Assembly (NCBI GenBank): GCA_033558025.1
Contig: JAUCEF010000006.1
Coordinates: 1,054,001 to 1,118,000, forward strand
DNA length: 64,000 nt
Source of the DNA: Phytophthora sp. 'mugwort'
Taxonomy: Eukaryota > Oomycota > Peronosporomycetes > Peronosporales > Peronosporaceae
Direction of reading: 5' to 3'
A program made the translations under genes and the position numbers. Below the pieces are notes generated by a model. The model worked only from the letters and a program-made list of their open reading frames with translations, was not told the origin of the DNA and did not search any database. Below are positions 31,868 through 43,719 of the stretch, piece after piece. How positions within the stretch are numbered: position 1 is the stretch's first letter; every line of letters begins with the position of its first letter.

Positions 31868-32197
31868 ATGTGTGCGCGCTTTTCGACTCAGTAGCGTCTA
31901 GCTGTTTCCTTCGCGCGTCGTGTTTGCCGGTGCTTCCTGAGAGTGTTCGCACCGGTGATGGTCCGGGCGGCGAGTCGACGCATGGCACCGGCGCCATGAG
32001 ACTGACTATGACAGCCTCGAGTCGTCGCTCGCGGTTGTGGCATTGAAGTGGCCGTGTAGCACAGGGGGTCTGAAAGGGTGGGCTGCCACCGGTGAACCCG
32101 GACCTTCATTGAAACCAGTAGGGCCCCACACCTACTGGCCTAACGGTATTTTTATGAGACGGTCAGAGTGAGATCACCGAATTGCCATCGACGGTGT

Positions 32198-33076
32198 TCA
32201 CGAAAACGGGAGCTGGCGCGCGGAAAACGGCCGAGAACGATGGCCCGACTTCCGACAGCGTAAGCATGTTATCGGGCAGACACTCTGACCTTCTCGTCCG
32301 TTGGGGGGAGCCGACCACTGGCGACAGCTGGACACCGCGACCGTATCGATCTCCATGACCTCCTGCGCGCTCGCCGGTGTGTCAGCTGTCATGGGCTTCG
32401 CGCACGACGACATCGCCACATAATCATCGCGCCGCGCGAGGGCTAAGGCCTTCTCCAGCTTGGCGGGTTCGGCCCGAGTGAGACTATGCCTCGTCAAGAC
32501 CTCTCGCATGCCGAATATTAAGACATGGACCTGCGAGGCCATGTCGATCGGGTTCATGACGCTACATGTCGCGTGGTGTCGTGTCTTCTGGACGTAGTCG
32601 CGCATCGACGTTTGCCTTGTTTAAGGGCCAAAAAGCTCGCTTGCCACGCGACTCGTTTTGCAGGTGTTCGAACGCAATATGCAGATCACGTTGGATCGAT
32701 TCCTGAATGGGGAACGCCTGCGGGTCGACGACGAGCTTACCGAGGGCCCACTCCTTGACCTTCCCGGATAATCGGGATAGCAGGATGTTGTACTTTTCCG
32801 GCGGGCGCCTCGATCAGTCTTGATGCGATAATAATGCCGATTTCGCGGAACCAGTGATTCAGCGGTAGTCTATCCGGGACCCGACCCGGTGTATGTGGAC
32901 GTATCCATCATCATGGCGTCGTCCTTGTGTGAACGCGAGGGAATTGATAGTCGGCGCTTCATCACGGCGAGCTCGCGTTTCTTGAACGCTTGGGAAACTT
33001 GTCGCTGTTGCTCGGGGAAGGTCGTGTGCTGTCCTACATGTTGGACTGCTGCGATTATCGGAATCGGTTCGTGCAT
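32198..33076 (-). pseudogene. Gypsy gag remnant
   Basis: Minus frames 33076-32870 and 32605-32198. The latter reads LRDYVQ-like start, NPIDMASQVHVLIFGMREV, LTRHSLTRAEPAKLEKALAL and a zinc knuckle CLRCRKSGHRS whose last cysteine is lost. This matches gag of oomycete Gypsy elements. The middle (32870-32605) is frame-broken. No pol follows; the sequence changes to the Copia relic by about 32000. Confidence 0.72.
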
Positions 33077-33099
33077 CTCGATGGTAAGCGTCTACTTTA

Positions 33100-34400
33100 T
33101 TCCGACATGGATGGCTGGAAGCGTAGTGCGCTCAGTCCGGCGCTCGTGACAAAGGCAGGATAGAAGGTGTTTGTTCCGGCCACATTCCAAATTAGGCTGC
33201 CCCACCGTACGGCAATTGACCGTTGTATGTTTTTTCAAGGGGCCTGACGAACCCTCTTGGGCTGGCTCAGATGCCGGTCCCGTCGCTCTTTGTGCCCAAT
33301 ACTCAATCGCTCTTTCAGAAGGTGACCGCACTGCCTCCAGGTTCGTATCCTCTACCGACTGGGGCTTACATACGACAACAAGGATCATCGTCCTTGACAT
33401 ATGAAGGTCGATGGCGTAGTCAGTACCGTGCCTCCTAGGCTTCCTAAGCCCGCCAAGAGTCTGACGAAGCGGCGCTTCAGTTTGTTGCTCCGACCAAGCC
33501 AGTCATATTTAGTGGTGTGATGTTTCTTACTTAAAGTGTTGAGTAGGCGTAAGCCATCCCATTAAACACGTTTAAGTTTCTGCATCTATGCTTGCCTGAG
33601 TATTCCAGCTTTTCGTTCTGTGCATTCGCCATCGCATCGCGACCTCGGCTGGCGAAGCTCAACTCGGTGTCAACGATTACCTGTGACCTTTTCAGCAAGG
33701 AGACCGATCTTACCTCAGGTACTTTAGGGAAAAGTGTTCTCTGGGCTTCCTCCCATTTAGAACGGAAGCCTCGGTGTTTCCACATTAATTGCGAGGCGCA
33801 TTAGGGTGGCGTAACCGATTAGAAACTTCCGTTAATGCGTGCACCGCATTGTTGAGGACAAGCTCAACCATCGGGGGGTGCCCTAACCGTGTGCGAACCG
33901 TCTCAGCACAAATGTTAAATGTACGCAGAGGCCCCTCGAGCACTAGGTTGGAATGCTTCATACTGAGCAACGTCGTTTCAGTAATTGGGGCAGCGATCGC
34001 CTGAAGGTTGCGTTGAACCTGGTCTATAGCCTTGGGAAGTCGTGATAGCGGAATACGTCATCCAGGAATAGCCGGGCGGTGTGTTTCCCAGTGGCTGGGC
34101 CCGGAATTGGAGCAATATGGACCATCGTGCTCAATCGACACACGAATACCAAAATGCCCGTATTGCCATTACCATGGGCTTGTCGAACCAAAGACGGAGC
34201 AGAGGCTCATCATCCTCCTGCGGTCCGGGGAAAGGGCACATTCTGCAGTAGCGCCGAGGCGCAGCCTGTGGAACTCGGGCGCTAAATAAAACACGGACAA
34301 ACCGTCGGCAGAGCGGTATTCTTGCTGAAGTTGCTGTAGGGGAGGTGTGCGATAGAGGTGATCTCGATTGCGTGGAAAGGTACGGGCTGACACACGAGAT
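33100..34400 (-). pseudogene. Gypsy integrase/C-terminal remnant
   Basis: Minus frames: integrase core near 34250-34100 (GNGNTGILVF-like strand and LFLDDVFRYHDFPRL), FNICAETVRTRLGHPPMVEL and LVLNNAVHAL (33960-33800), GRDAMANAQNEKLEYS (33640), KLKRRFVRLLAG (33460), TDYAIDLHMS (33400). This is the order from integrase to the C-terminal barrel of Gypsy pol. It lies upstream, on the same strand, of the gag piece, the reverse of the order inside one element, so two elements abut here. Confidence 0.65.
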
Positions 34401-35397
34401 GAGAGTCGGTAAACGTAGCAGATGTGAAGTCAGAAAATATCACACGAAGGAAAGCGTTAAAGCTACCCATCGATCCACCAACGTGGTAATACGTTCAGTG
34501 CTTTTCAAATTTGACACGACCACCGGCCTTAGGTGTACTTGAGGCGATGAACGGATTGCATTCGGCGGTACCATCTCCGAGTTGGAAACGGTTCGGCGGC
34601 CTCAACAACGCGTAGCACAAGACCTGGCAACAATCGCATTAACCTCCACTGAAGTGAAGCAACAATAAGTAATCGATAGTTTCTTCAGCGTGGAGTAGTG
34701 GAATTTAGATCAAATGGTGAATGCATTCAGCAAATTTCGGTCATTCCGTTTGGAGTGAACGTTCCGGACATTTTGAGAGGTTTTCTAGAGCCTTTTGGTC
34801 CGGCGCTTGAAGTTGTTGTCAAGCCGCTTGATCAAGAGCTCAGGCATCCACAATCCAGTGCTGTTCCCGTAGATCTGAACGCCGGGCAATTTCTTTAGGT
34901 CCTTGACCTTCTTCCATAACTGCTTTTATATCGATACCTTCTGCTCTGCAGTCTCCCTCACTAATGCCCGCATTTTGATGACGAAAAATGGTGTAAGCTT
35001 TCTGCCGTGACATAAGCCAAACAGCATGTAAGTGATTCGCTCCTTCCCTTTGCCACCGAGCAAACCTATACTGTAAGTGCACCTTGAGCATTGAGCGTCC
35101 GCTTGACCACATCCTCGAAACAAACGGGCGTCTGATCGGCGCTATAGCCTATTCAAGTCGAGTTTAGGGTGATTTCTCAAATGGTGGCCTTTAATCTAGA
35201 TCGGGGCCCATCTGTAGAACTTTGTTTTTCAACCAGTCGTCGGGCAATACCTATTTAAGTCTCATAGTTCAGAGAAGATCTTAGTTATACTAGGTATTAT
35301 ACAATCAGATCGATCTAAAGACCAGCTCAGCAATTGATATATCGTAAGACGTATCGTATATACGACATTCGCAACAGAAGAGGGCCATTCATTGCTG
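34401..35397. other. Unassigned stretch
   Basis: Short frames on both strands, none recognised. It lies between a Gypsy relic and the downstream end of the MULE fragment, so it could be the end of that MULE. Confidence 0.35.
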
Positions 35398-36051
35398 TTA
35401 ATTTTTCATGTCTTTAATAGTCTCACAGCAATGCCAATACCTAGCTCCGAACCATTGTTTCTCGAAGTGGGAAGCGAAAGCTCTGTAATTAAGAGTAGTT
35501 TGCCACGATTCCAAAGCTTCAGTCACACGACGTTCTTTATCATCACTTGATCGTGCATAATGAATGCGGTAAACATGTCTGTAAAATGTCTGATTGTCGT
35601 GTGGCGTGATATATTTCCGAGCGTTTGTCGTAACATGGAAAAGCACATCAGAAACTTTGGTTGTCTGTCTTCAGGCAGCATTTCCCGAGCTACATCCTCA
35701 AATGCTCTGCGTTGTGCATCATCTGCATCCATCACGATGAATTTAGCAGCCAAACGACTTGCGGAAATGAGCTGGTACAACTCAAATGTAGCTCGAAGTA
35801 TACTGCTCCACTGTGGTGCCTTCAAGTCGGACATCAGAAAGAAGGATATGGGATGAAATTGGCGCCACATTTCGGACACTCCAATAACACCAACAGGAAA
35901 ACCTTTACTGCTCAATTTAAATGTCGCGTCGATGTGCCGTATGAAATCACTGGCCAGTTGCAGACGCCGTATTAGCGCCTTCGTCGTAAAGCCAATAACC
36001 CTGGGATCAGCCTCACTTCTTCTCCAATAACAGCACCACTCGCTGCGTCAA
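35398..36051 (-). pseudogene. 3' half of the split MULE transposase
   Basis: Minus frame from the LTR edge at 36051: a short stretch in the frame of the 5' half (AASGAVIGEE), then after a shift RVIGFTTKALIRRLQLASDF and IRHIDATFKL (the MULE first catalytic Asp), VGVIGVSEMWRQFHPISFFL, KFIVMDADDAQRRAFEDVA (second Asp) and QPKFLMCFSMLRQ, with YRIHYARSSDDKERRVTEAL after another shift. The five bases at the LTR edge are GTCAA on plus (TTGAC on minus). See the 5' half at 21411-22047. Confidence 0.85.
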
Positions 36052-36416
36052 TGTAACGGGGTTACATGAAGAGTGCCAAGTCACTCTTCAGAGCAAGTGT
36101 ACCCAAATACACTAAGTGATGTAGCTGAACATCACTATGACGTCGGCGGTAATGACGTCATAGATAGGTACCACAGATATGGTACAAAGACCTCAGAGCC
36201 ACTGAATAGAATAACATCTACGGTACTTTATAGGTGACTAGTAGTAGTATATGTAGACGCATTAAAAGGTCACCTATAAATATATTCAGTCATAAATCTA
36301 CCTAATTTTGGTAACAGTCCCACAGGCCAGGGACAGGTGAACTGCCGTTCACTGAAAGTTTGTATATTCTCGAAAGTCATACTTCCTGTGCGCAAGGTGT
36401 TGTGTGCCCAGTCACA
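36052..36416 (+). repeat. 5' LTR (copy B)
   Basis: 365 bp, TGTAAC...GTCACA. Unusually rich in palindromes: GTAACGGGGTTAC, TATGACGTC/GACGTCATA (CRE-like half sites), GTACCACAGATATGGTAC, TTTATAGGTGAC/GTCACCTATAAA and GTGAACTGCCGTTCAC. TATAAATATATT near 36283 is a plausible TATA box for the element's promoter. Confidence 0.95.
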
Positions 36417-36539
36417 CTTGGTAGAACTTGTAGTCAATCCACGCCAACGCGGGTTGCTACCTGAAACGTCTGGGTCCTAGCAACATGGACCGGAATAAGT
36501 TTCTCATTTGACCGACGTACAGTTCGAGTCCGTTCGTAA

Positions 36540-37488
36540 GATGGCTGGCATCTTTGGTATGGATGCCTTGGACGCAGCTTGGCGTCGTCAACGCAAGCTG
36601 AGCAGGTCGAGCGCGTGACCGCGTTCGACATGTATGAGCAGGGGCTCATCGAACATGTTCGGAGCAACCTGCAAATTCCGGCCGCAGAGCCTGAACCGCT
36701 CTACCCCAAGCCGCTGAGGCTGAAGGTGAAAACCTTCACTTCTTGGTGCGAGAAGTAGAGTTCGCAATGGATGCAGCTCTCATCTCCTCGGAGCACCTCT
36801 GAGTGGCTTTCGTCCTCTCCAACCTTAGCGGGCGTGCTAAGAGTTGGGCGTATACGCGGGAAGCGACAACGCCTGGATGCTTCGCATCCTGGGCTCATCT
36901 GTGTGAACAGCTTAGAGCCGCGTTCCTCCCGGCGAACTATGAGTACCGCCGGCGGTTACGCTTCCTGTCCTGTAAACAGGGAAGACGTGAGCTGCACGAG
37001 TACATCCAGGAGATGCGGGAGCTCACCGCATCCCTCGTGGAAACCCACTCCATGAACACATCAAGGTGACGGTATTCATGGACGTCCTAAGCGTAGGCCC
37101 GGCCCGCACCCAGCTATTTCGGATGCAGGCCAATACTCTGGGAGAGGCGATCCAAGTCGCCCTCCAAAAGGAGTACAGTCACCGCCAGGCGACACGCCAC
37201 CGCCAGGTGCACACGCCGGCGGCGATGTGGCCAGGGGCTGCGACACCAGGTCGCGGGGCCCCAGGCGGGCCAGTTCCCATGGAACTTGGGCTCGCCGAGC
37301 AGCATGATATTCGCTGCTATAGCTGTGGTAAGCTAGGGCACATGGCACGTGCCTGTTCTGCGTGGGGAAAACGAAAGCGTTTCCCTCCAAAACTCATCGC
37401 GCTCAAGGGTCGCTGGCAAAGCCACGACCCCACGGGCAGGGGAACCCAGGACATCAGTAGGGGCGGGCACCCTACTGGGAAGATCTAA
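36540..37488 (+). pseudogene. Gypsy gag with zinc knuckle
   Basis: From an ATG at 36540 (MAGIFGMDALDAAWRRQRKL), then VTAFDMYEQGLIEHVRSNLQ, LRLKVKTFT, AFVLSNLSGRAKSWAYTRE, LRAAFLPANYEYRRRLRFLS and, after a shift near 37060, FMDVLSVGPARTQLFRMQAN ending in a CCHC knuckle CYSCGKLGHMARAC. Gag packages the element RNA. At least three frame changes and one stop (near 36756). Confidence 0.85.
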
Positions 37489-37599
37489 GTCTTCATGAGC
37501 GGTGTGCGGGTGGCGCGCATCATGCAGACTTAGCCCTTGGGAGTCTTTGTACTCTCGAATCGAAAAAGGGCAGTGTTGGGCTGCTAATAGTACACGTAA

Positions 37600-37838
37600 G
37601 TGTACGGGGATATACCCATCCCTTCGAGTCTTAATAGACTCCGGGGCGTCAAAGAACTTCGCACACCGCCAGACTGTTGCGGAGAACAGCAACAAGCTGG
37701 CCGATGCTTTACGAGAAAGCAAAGGCAATGGGACAGTGTCAGTACAACTCGCCGACGGAACGGTGATTTACTGTTCCCAAGTTCCATGTGGATCTAGCTG
37801 TGAAGTTCGAGGACTTCGACAGCATGGAGCAGTTTAAT
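37600..37838 (+). pseudogene. Gypsy aspartic protease
   Basis: LRVLIDSGASKNFAHRQTV contains the retropepsin D-S-G active-site triplet; VSVQLADGTV follows as the flap region. A frameshift after VIYCSQ separates it from the next part (FHVDLAVKFEDFDSMEQFN-like, another frame). Confidence 0.85.
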
Positions 37839-38188
37839 GTCCTAGAGATGGACAAGTATGACTTGACCCTGTGCATGCCCTGGCTCGAGAAACATGAGCC
37901 ATGGATCGATTGGTGAAATAAAGCCATCGGGGCCAGTCGGCCCGCAGTTACTGGCAGAGCATTGGTGAGTCATGTTACCACCTCTCCCAAGAACTGGGAC
38001 GTCCGAAGGGGCGCCGGGATGCAAGAGCATCCAGTGAATTTTTGGGAGCCGCCGACGTATTGAGCGACTCCCTAGAAGCGGTGGCAGCAGAAGCTGCACC
38101 TCGTCGAGTGCGGCAGTCCTTGCAGGATAGCCCTTGACCCCCGCCAGAATCTAGACCGGCGGCTGAGGCTTCAAGAGTTCACATCAAG

Positions 38189-38404
38189 TCACCCAGACCG
38201 AAATTGGCGAGGAAGACGCGCGAGGCGCTTCCTGTGTGGGTAACCATGTTCCACACCGAGTCACCCAGAGAGAAATTGGCAACGAAGGCGCAGAATGCTC
38301 TTCCTGTGTGGTAAACCTTGTTCCACACTAGGTCGCCCAGACCATACCTGAAGAAGAAGTGGCGGAATGCACTTCTTGTGTGGTTAACGATGTTCCACAC
38401 GAAG
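38189..38404 (+). repeat. Three tandem 72-bp units inside the Gypsy polyprotein
   Basis: Units start at 38189, 38261 and 38333 (TCACCCAGA, TCACCCAGA, TCGCCCAGA), each 72 bp and so 24 codons. The encoded unit is roughly EIGxExAECxSCVVNxVPH. The second unit ends in a stop. Lies between protease and reverse transcriptase, where Gypsy elements have a variable spacer. Confidence 0.88.
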
Positions 38405-38711
38405 CCCTAGAGGCTTTGGACGTCGTCAATAAGACGTCCACAGACGTGGGTAACGAAGTACCACGTTACGTTCGCCGTCGACGACATAATCGACACCGCA
38501 AGTCGAGTCTGAAGTCATTTCAGACTGGAGTCGCTTCAAGCGAACTCGGAACCCAGGGCCCGGGTTCCTCCGACGCGACCAGTCGAAGGGTGTTATCACA
38601 TCCTCGACGGCGAGACCTGCCATCGGGCAAGGCAGGCGGCATCCAGCTAGAGCCGCTGCTGAAGGCAGGAAGCAAGAGTCCACTCCAGAAGAACTGAATT
38701 CTTCCTCGGTT

Positions 38712-39516
38712 ATGGACGAGGGCGTCCTGGAGGTATTCTCCTCCCAGCGTGCCTCGCGTTTGGGTTATGAGATCCTCAAGGACCCAAACGATCTAGTGTA
38801 TCCTTTAATGAAGGAGTTCGAGGACGTGGTATCCAAGGATCCACCGTCTCAACTCCGACCGGATCGTGGATCAGGCACGAGATTGATCTCGTGCCGGGCA
38901 CAAAGTATTGTGTCACCAGACAATGGCCACTGCCTCAAGAGCAGCGCGAGGTCATTGATGCTTCTTCGCCGCAAAGGCCAAGGCAGGCATGGTGCAAGAA
39001 TCGAAATCCCCGCACTTAACGCCAACCTTCTGCATTTGGAAGCCGAACGGGAAGTGGCATCGGGTTCATATTTTTAACAAGCTGAACAGCGCAGCGGTGC
39101 CCGCCCAGACACCCATCCCGCGAAAGAATGTGCTGATAAACAACATGGTCGGGTGCGAGTTACACAGCGCCCTGGATCTGGTGGATGGATACTATCGGAT
39201 CCTGATGCGCGAGAACGACATCCCGCTCACCGCAGCGATCGGCCCGAGCGGTATGCTCTGGGAGTGGCTTGTGATGCCCCAGGGCCTGTCTAAAGCCCCG
39301 GCGATGTTCAATCGCCTGATCGCGCAGTTGTTTAGACGACAGCGTGCGTACGCACAGTCGTACTTCGACGACATCTTCGTCCATAGCCGTGCCGAGGGAG
39401 GCAAGACGGCTATGGAGGTGCATTTGGAGCACCTCCGTCGAGTGTTGGAGGTCATGAGAGCGAACAAGCTCTATACCAACATCGACAAGTGCGTCTTCCC
39501 GCGGCGCAAGAGATAA
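38712..39516 (+). pseudogene. Gypsy reverse transcriptase
   Basis: PTFCIWKPNGKWHRVHIFNK, LHSALDLVDGYYRILMREND, LWEWLVMPQGLSKAPAMFNR and SYFDDIFVHSRAEGG (Y-F-D-D active site), ending NKLYTNIDKCVFPRR. Copies element RNA into DNA. The core from 38989 is open for 175 codons; the N-terminal part (38712-38990) is in another frame, and a stop follows at 39514. Confidence 0.92.
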
Positions 39517-39684
39517 AAGTTCTGGGTTGCCTCGTTAGCAACGTCGGCGTTCGACCCGTCCCGGGGAAGGTCAAGGCCATTTCTGCTTGGCCAACGACAA
39601 GGTCCACGAAGGACCTGAGAAGTGGCTGGGCTTGGTCAACTACCTCCCTAAGTACAGCGAAGAGTACACGGTCTGGCTAGACTC

Positions 39685-40387
39685 TTGTCGGATCTTCTAA
39701 AGAAGGATACCGACTGGCACTGGGGACGTGAGCACCAGGAAGCCTTTGACAATGACAAGGCAAGCCTTCAGAAGGCGCCTGTCCTGGTACTGCCGGACGA
39801 GACGAAGCCGTTTAGCGCCGTCTGCGATGCATTCGATGATGCAATCGGATGTGCATTGCTGCAGCACGATGCTGGAGGACGTGAACGAGTGATCTCATTT
39901 CAGTGTCAGGCAGCTCAAGGCTGCTGAAAGTAGGAACTACTCCGTTCATGACAAGGAGCTGCTTGCCGTGAAGTACGCCCTTGCCAAGTTCCGGGTGCAC
40001 CTCCTGGGCTCTCAGCCCTTTGTGATCTACGCAGATCACGCATTCTTACGGACGGCGACGAATTCGCCCCATTTGTCCCAACGGATGGCGAGGTGGCTGC
40101 CTTTCTTCGTGGAATATAACTTCCGCGTCGAGTACAAGCCTGGCAAGCTCAACGTTCTTGCCGATGCGTTGTCACCCAGACCGGACTATGAGCTGGCGAA
40201 CATAACTCGCGCCACGACCGATCTATATGATCCGATACGCATGACGTATCGGGGCGACGAAGCCCTGGCACCTTTGGTGCGTTTCCTGGACGCTGGCAAG
40301 GAAGCCAAGGCCGAGTGGCTCTCACCACGTCAGAGAGCCCGGCTACATCGAACGAGTGGGCCGATGGCCTGCTCTACTATTGAGTGA
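39685..40387 (+). pseudogene. Gypsy RNase H
   Basis: LLKKDTDWHWGREHQEAF, then FSAVCDAFDDAIGCALLQHD (catalytic Asp strand), a shift near 39900, then HDKELLAVKYALAKFRVHLL, PFVIYADHAFLRT and a tail NVLADALSPRPDYEL. Degrades the RNA strand during copying. Confidence 0.88.
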
Positions 40388-41555
40388 AGCCCCACGAAAC
40401 CCCTCGGGTAGTCGTTCCAAGCGACGAGGATCTCAAGTTTGACATCCTACAGGAGGCGCACGATGCACCATCCAGCGGTCACTTAGGCCGCGAGAAGACC
40501 TTCCAATCGGTCTCTCAGTACTTTTGGTGGACCCACATGTACAAGTGGGTCTCACAGTACGTGTGTGAAACATGTCAGCGGGTGAAACCCTCCGGGCACA
40601 CCTCGGCTCCCTTGCAGAGCCTGCCCGTTACAGCGGACTGCTGGAAGTCGATGAGCCTGGACTTCATCTTTGGACTTCCAGTCGAATGGCCACGGAAACA
40701 CCGGCATCTTGGTGTTCGCGTGCCGTCTGAGCAAGATGGTGCGTCTTGCTCCGGTCAAAGACACAGTGACCGGGGAACAGGCTGCGAAGCTGTTCCTGGA
40801 TGGTGTTTTCCTCCACATGGTCTGCCGGAGACAAATGGCTCGGATCGTGACCCGCGGTTTACCGCCGCGTTCTGGCAAACGCTGTTCCAGCTACTTGGAA
40901 CGAGGCTGCACATGTCCACTGCCGATCATCCTCAGACGGATGGGCAGACGGAGCGTGTCAACCGAGTGCTTGAGGACACTCTACGCAGTGTCTATGCGGA
41001 CGCCCTCGCACTTGGTCAGAACGCCTGCCCGTATTTGAGTTTGCACTCAACAATGCGGTTCACGCATCGACCGTATACTCCGTTCTATCTGAATGGCTTA
41101 CGCCATCCGCGGGTGCCGCTCACCCTGCGAGGCAACACCCCGTCTTCAGTTTAGTGGGGGAGAGGCTCGGATAGCGCTTTCCTCCCAGGTCTCGGACATT
41201 AGACCGGTTTCCTTGCGGAAACAAGTGGAGCCTTTTATAGACACCAGGCTGAATGTAATCGGCCGTGTCCGTGATGCCATGGCAGCGGCACAGGACAAAC
41301 AAAGGAGTACTCTGATAAGAATGGAAGAGGAAACTGAAACGTTTTAGTGTGGGTGGGTTATTCCTACTAGACACTAGGAACTTGCTCCTCGCCACGGTAA
41401 GTTCCGTTGGGAGCAACAAGCTGAAGAACCGCTTCATTGGACCCTTCGCGGTCCTGGCCAGGCATGGTGCAACATATACCATTGGCCTGCCTAAGTCGAT
41501 GATGACCCACCCGACGTTCTACGTGGGCCGTCTGAAGCGGTACCATGATCCGTAA
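40384..41555 (+). pseudogene. Gypsy integrase and C-terminal barrel
   Basis: Zinc region HDAPSSGHLGREKTF...CETCQRVK (H-H-C-C), core SMSLDFIFGLP (first Asp) and, in another frame, GHGNTGILVFACRLSKMVRL; HMSTADHPQTDGQTERVNRV (catalytic block before Glu). Then DAMAAAQDKQRSTLIRMEEE near 41275 and NKLKNRFIGPFAVLARHGAT with THPTFYVGRLKRYHDP to 41552. About five frame changes. Confidence 0.9.
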
Positions 41556-42059
41556 GGCTCACACGCCCCAGCAACAATCTCTGAGTGCGACCAGAGTCAG
41601 AAGCCCAGTTCCCTTACGGGACCGCGGAAAGGGACAATACGAAGGAACCCCAGCTGCATACGCCGAGTATGAGCCATAGTGATACAGGTGGGAGTACGCA
41701 GGAGGCGCTCCCGCCTGGGGCACAGGTAGCAGGAGGTCCCGAACGAGAGACAACTTCCGTTGGACTCGGTCCATGGTCGCCCAAACGGAATCCAGACGTC
41801 GGAAGATCTCGTCCATGTCATACGTACGACGGTCGGCCCGGCCTTCAAGGGCCGACAAGTCATCGACCAGATGATCCACGTCGTACCGAATCGCCCAAGG
41901 ACCCCAGCACCCCCGGTCGGCAGCAGTCCCGCCCTCACCCAGTCCAAGCGCAATCTCTCCAGCGCAAGGACTCGACGACGGAGAGCGGCGTCTTCAACAA
42001 CCCGAGGTGAAGCCAGATGCGGCACACCAGGTCCTAACCGGGCCGGACGGGTGGCGCCT

Positions 42060-42260
42060 CATACTCGTACTCGTTCGAGGGCACCACCGGCTCTCCTCGA
42101 CCGTAATGGGGAGACTCATTACGACGTGGATGTGTGCACCAGGAGCGGCGTGCTCACGGTAAAGCGCCAGCTTCGCATGGCTGGGAGCCGTACGAACGGT
42201 TCCAGGCTGACTGCCCGAAGGCTTTCGCGATCTGGGAACACAATCGGCGGCGGCTCGTAA
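42060..42260 (+). pseudogene. Gypsy chromodomain
   Basis: APPALLDRNGETHYDVD followed, after a shift, by RRAHGKAPASHGWEPYERFQ: the chromodomain layout of chromoviruses (a short aromatic cage strand, then a W-E-P helix). Such domains steer integration toward marked chromatin. The aromatic cage cannot be judged because of the shift. Confidence 0.75.
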
Positions 42261-43719
42261 GTAGTTCGGGCTTTCTTGCCCGAACGGGGTGCGGTCGTAG
42301 AGCCAAGAGCATACCCGCGCTCATCATGAGCGGTAGAAACGGAATGCTTCTGCAATTCTCGAGAGAGCTGCCGTTTGCCTACCACATAGGCAAACTCAAT
42401 ACGCAGATCTCGGGGGTCAAGGATGGTCTCCAGTGTAAGATCCTGCCGGAAAACCTCGAGTTGCCCTTGTGAGCAGCGCGTAGCTGTCCACTTTTAAAAG
42501 ACGGCCTCGGCCTCTTGGAAGGAGTCACAGTGTGGGGGCACCATGGCTGGATAGCCCCACACAGGTCGCAGTCCCGACCGGAGCTCTGGCTTCTTTCGCC
42601 GGCTCGTGAACGTTTTGAGCAGGATATTATGCGATGCCAGGAGCACGCACCGATTGATGCTCACATTTTGGACCAGGGGCTGCTTGTCCACCAGGTGGCG
42701 CCTATAAGCACCCCGAGAAGAGCGCCCGCCACGAAGCACGCGAGGCGGCTGGAGCTGACTCATGTAGGCGTCGGCTCCGTGGGACTTCTGAGGAGGGAAG
42801 TACCCCCGGAGCGTAAGGCGGTCCCCCACGAACCGGTGAAGAGTACTTCACAGGCGACCGGGTCGCCGGGGCCCGCATTCCCTTATGTCGAGTAGTTTGG
42901 TACTCCACTTGCTGCCCGTCGAGATCGTTGGAGATCTCCCCGCCGACTTGGCCCTCTTCCTCTTCGTCAGAAGAGAACTGAAGAGGTCCTTTTCGTGAGA
43001 GGGAGGGTCCCATACCCTTCACGGATCGGAGAACTGGAAGCAGCCCGCCGCTTACGGCTGACTTCCGAGGCTGCTGCAGCCTTAGCAGCGTTGACGCAGG
43101 CAGTTGCCTCAGCGAGCGTCAAGTTCTTGACCGGAGAACGAGGTTTCTCTTTGTCGTCCTTGGGTGAGCACGGGCTCCCCTGGCGCTCGGACGTCTTCGG
43201 TGCGTCGCTATCGTCGCCCTTGTGGCTAGTCAGCGGGGTACGGGACCTAAGCGAGTCTGACTGACTCGGGCCGCCGTCAGACGCCTCGACGAGCCGGGAT
43301 CTCGTTATCGCCCCAGGACATGGAATACGTGTTCAAGACCTACTCATAGTCCACGAGGAGTACAGGGTCCTTCTCAGGCGGTTCATGTGCCTTGGGGGTC
43401 ACCTTGGATGCCACCTTGGTGGATCCCTAGCGGCAGAGACTTTGCCGGACGGTTTAGAGCTCTTAGCCTGCTGCTGTAGGAAGCAACAGGCTTGGCAAGC
43501 GCTTTCGCACCGCTGCCAGACCGAGTCTTGGTCATGCTTGAGACTGACGTGGAAGCCGAAAAAAAGAAGAGCACGCGGAAGTGCTCGGGCTCAAAAAGAA
43601 ATGAGCCGGCTGCGGAAACCAACCGCAGCGAAGTCGATGTAATTCGACTTGGAGAGTGAAAGGCGGCGACTTCCTTTCACTCGCCGTGGATGGTCGGTAA
43701 ACCGAACCTAAATGGGGGA
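42261..43719. other. Long 3' spacer of the Gypsy element with antisense frames
   Basis: Between chromodomain and 3' LTR are about 1.45 kb without further pol domains. On minus, two joined frames (about 43260-43020, then 43022-42702) read as a polar, Lys/Ser/Ala-rich then acidic protein (NLTLAEATACVNAAKAAAAS; LQFSSDEEEEGQVGGE). No known domain. Could be an antisense accessory gene or chance. Confidence 0.4.
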
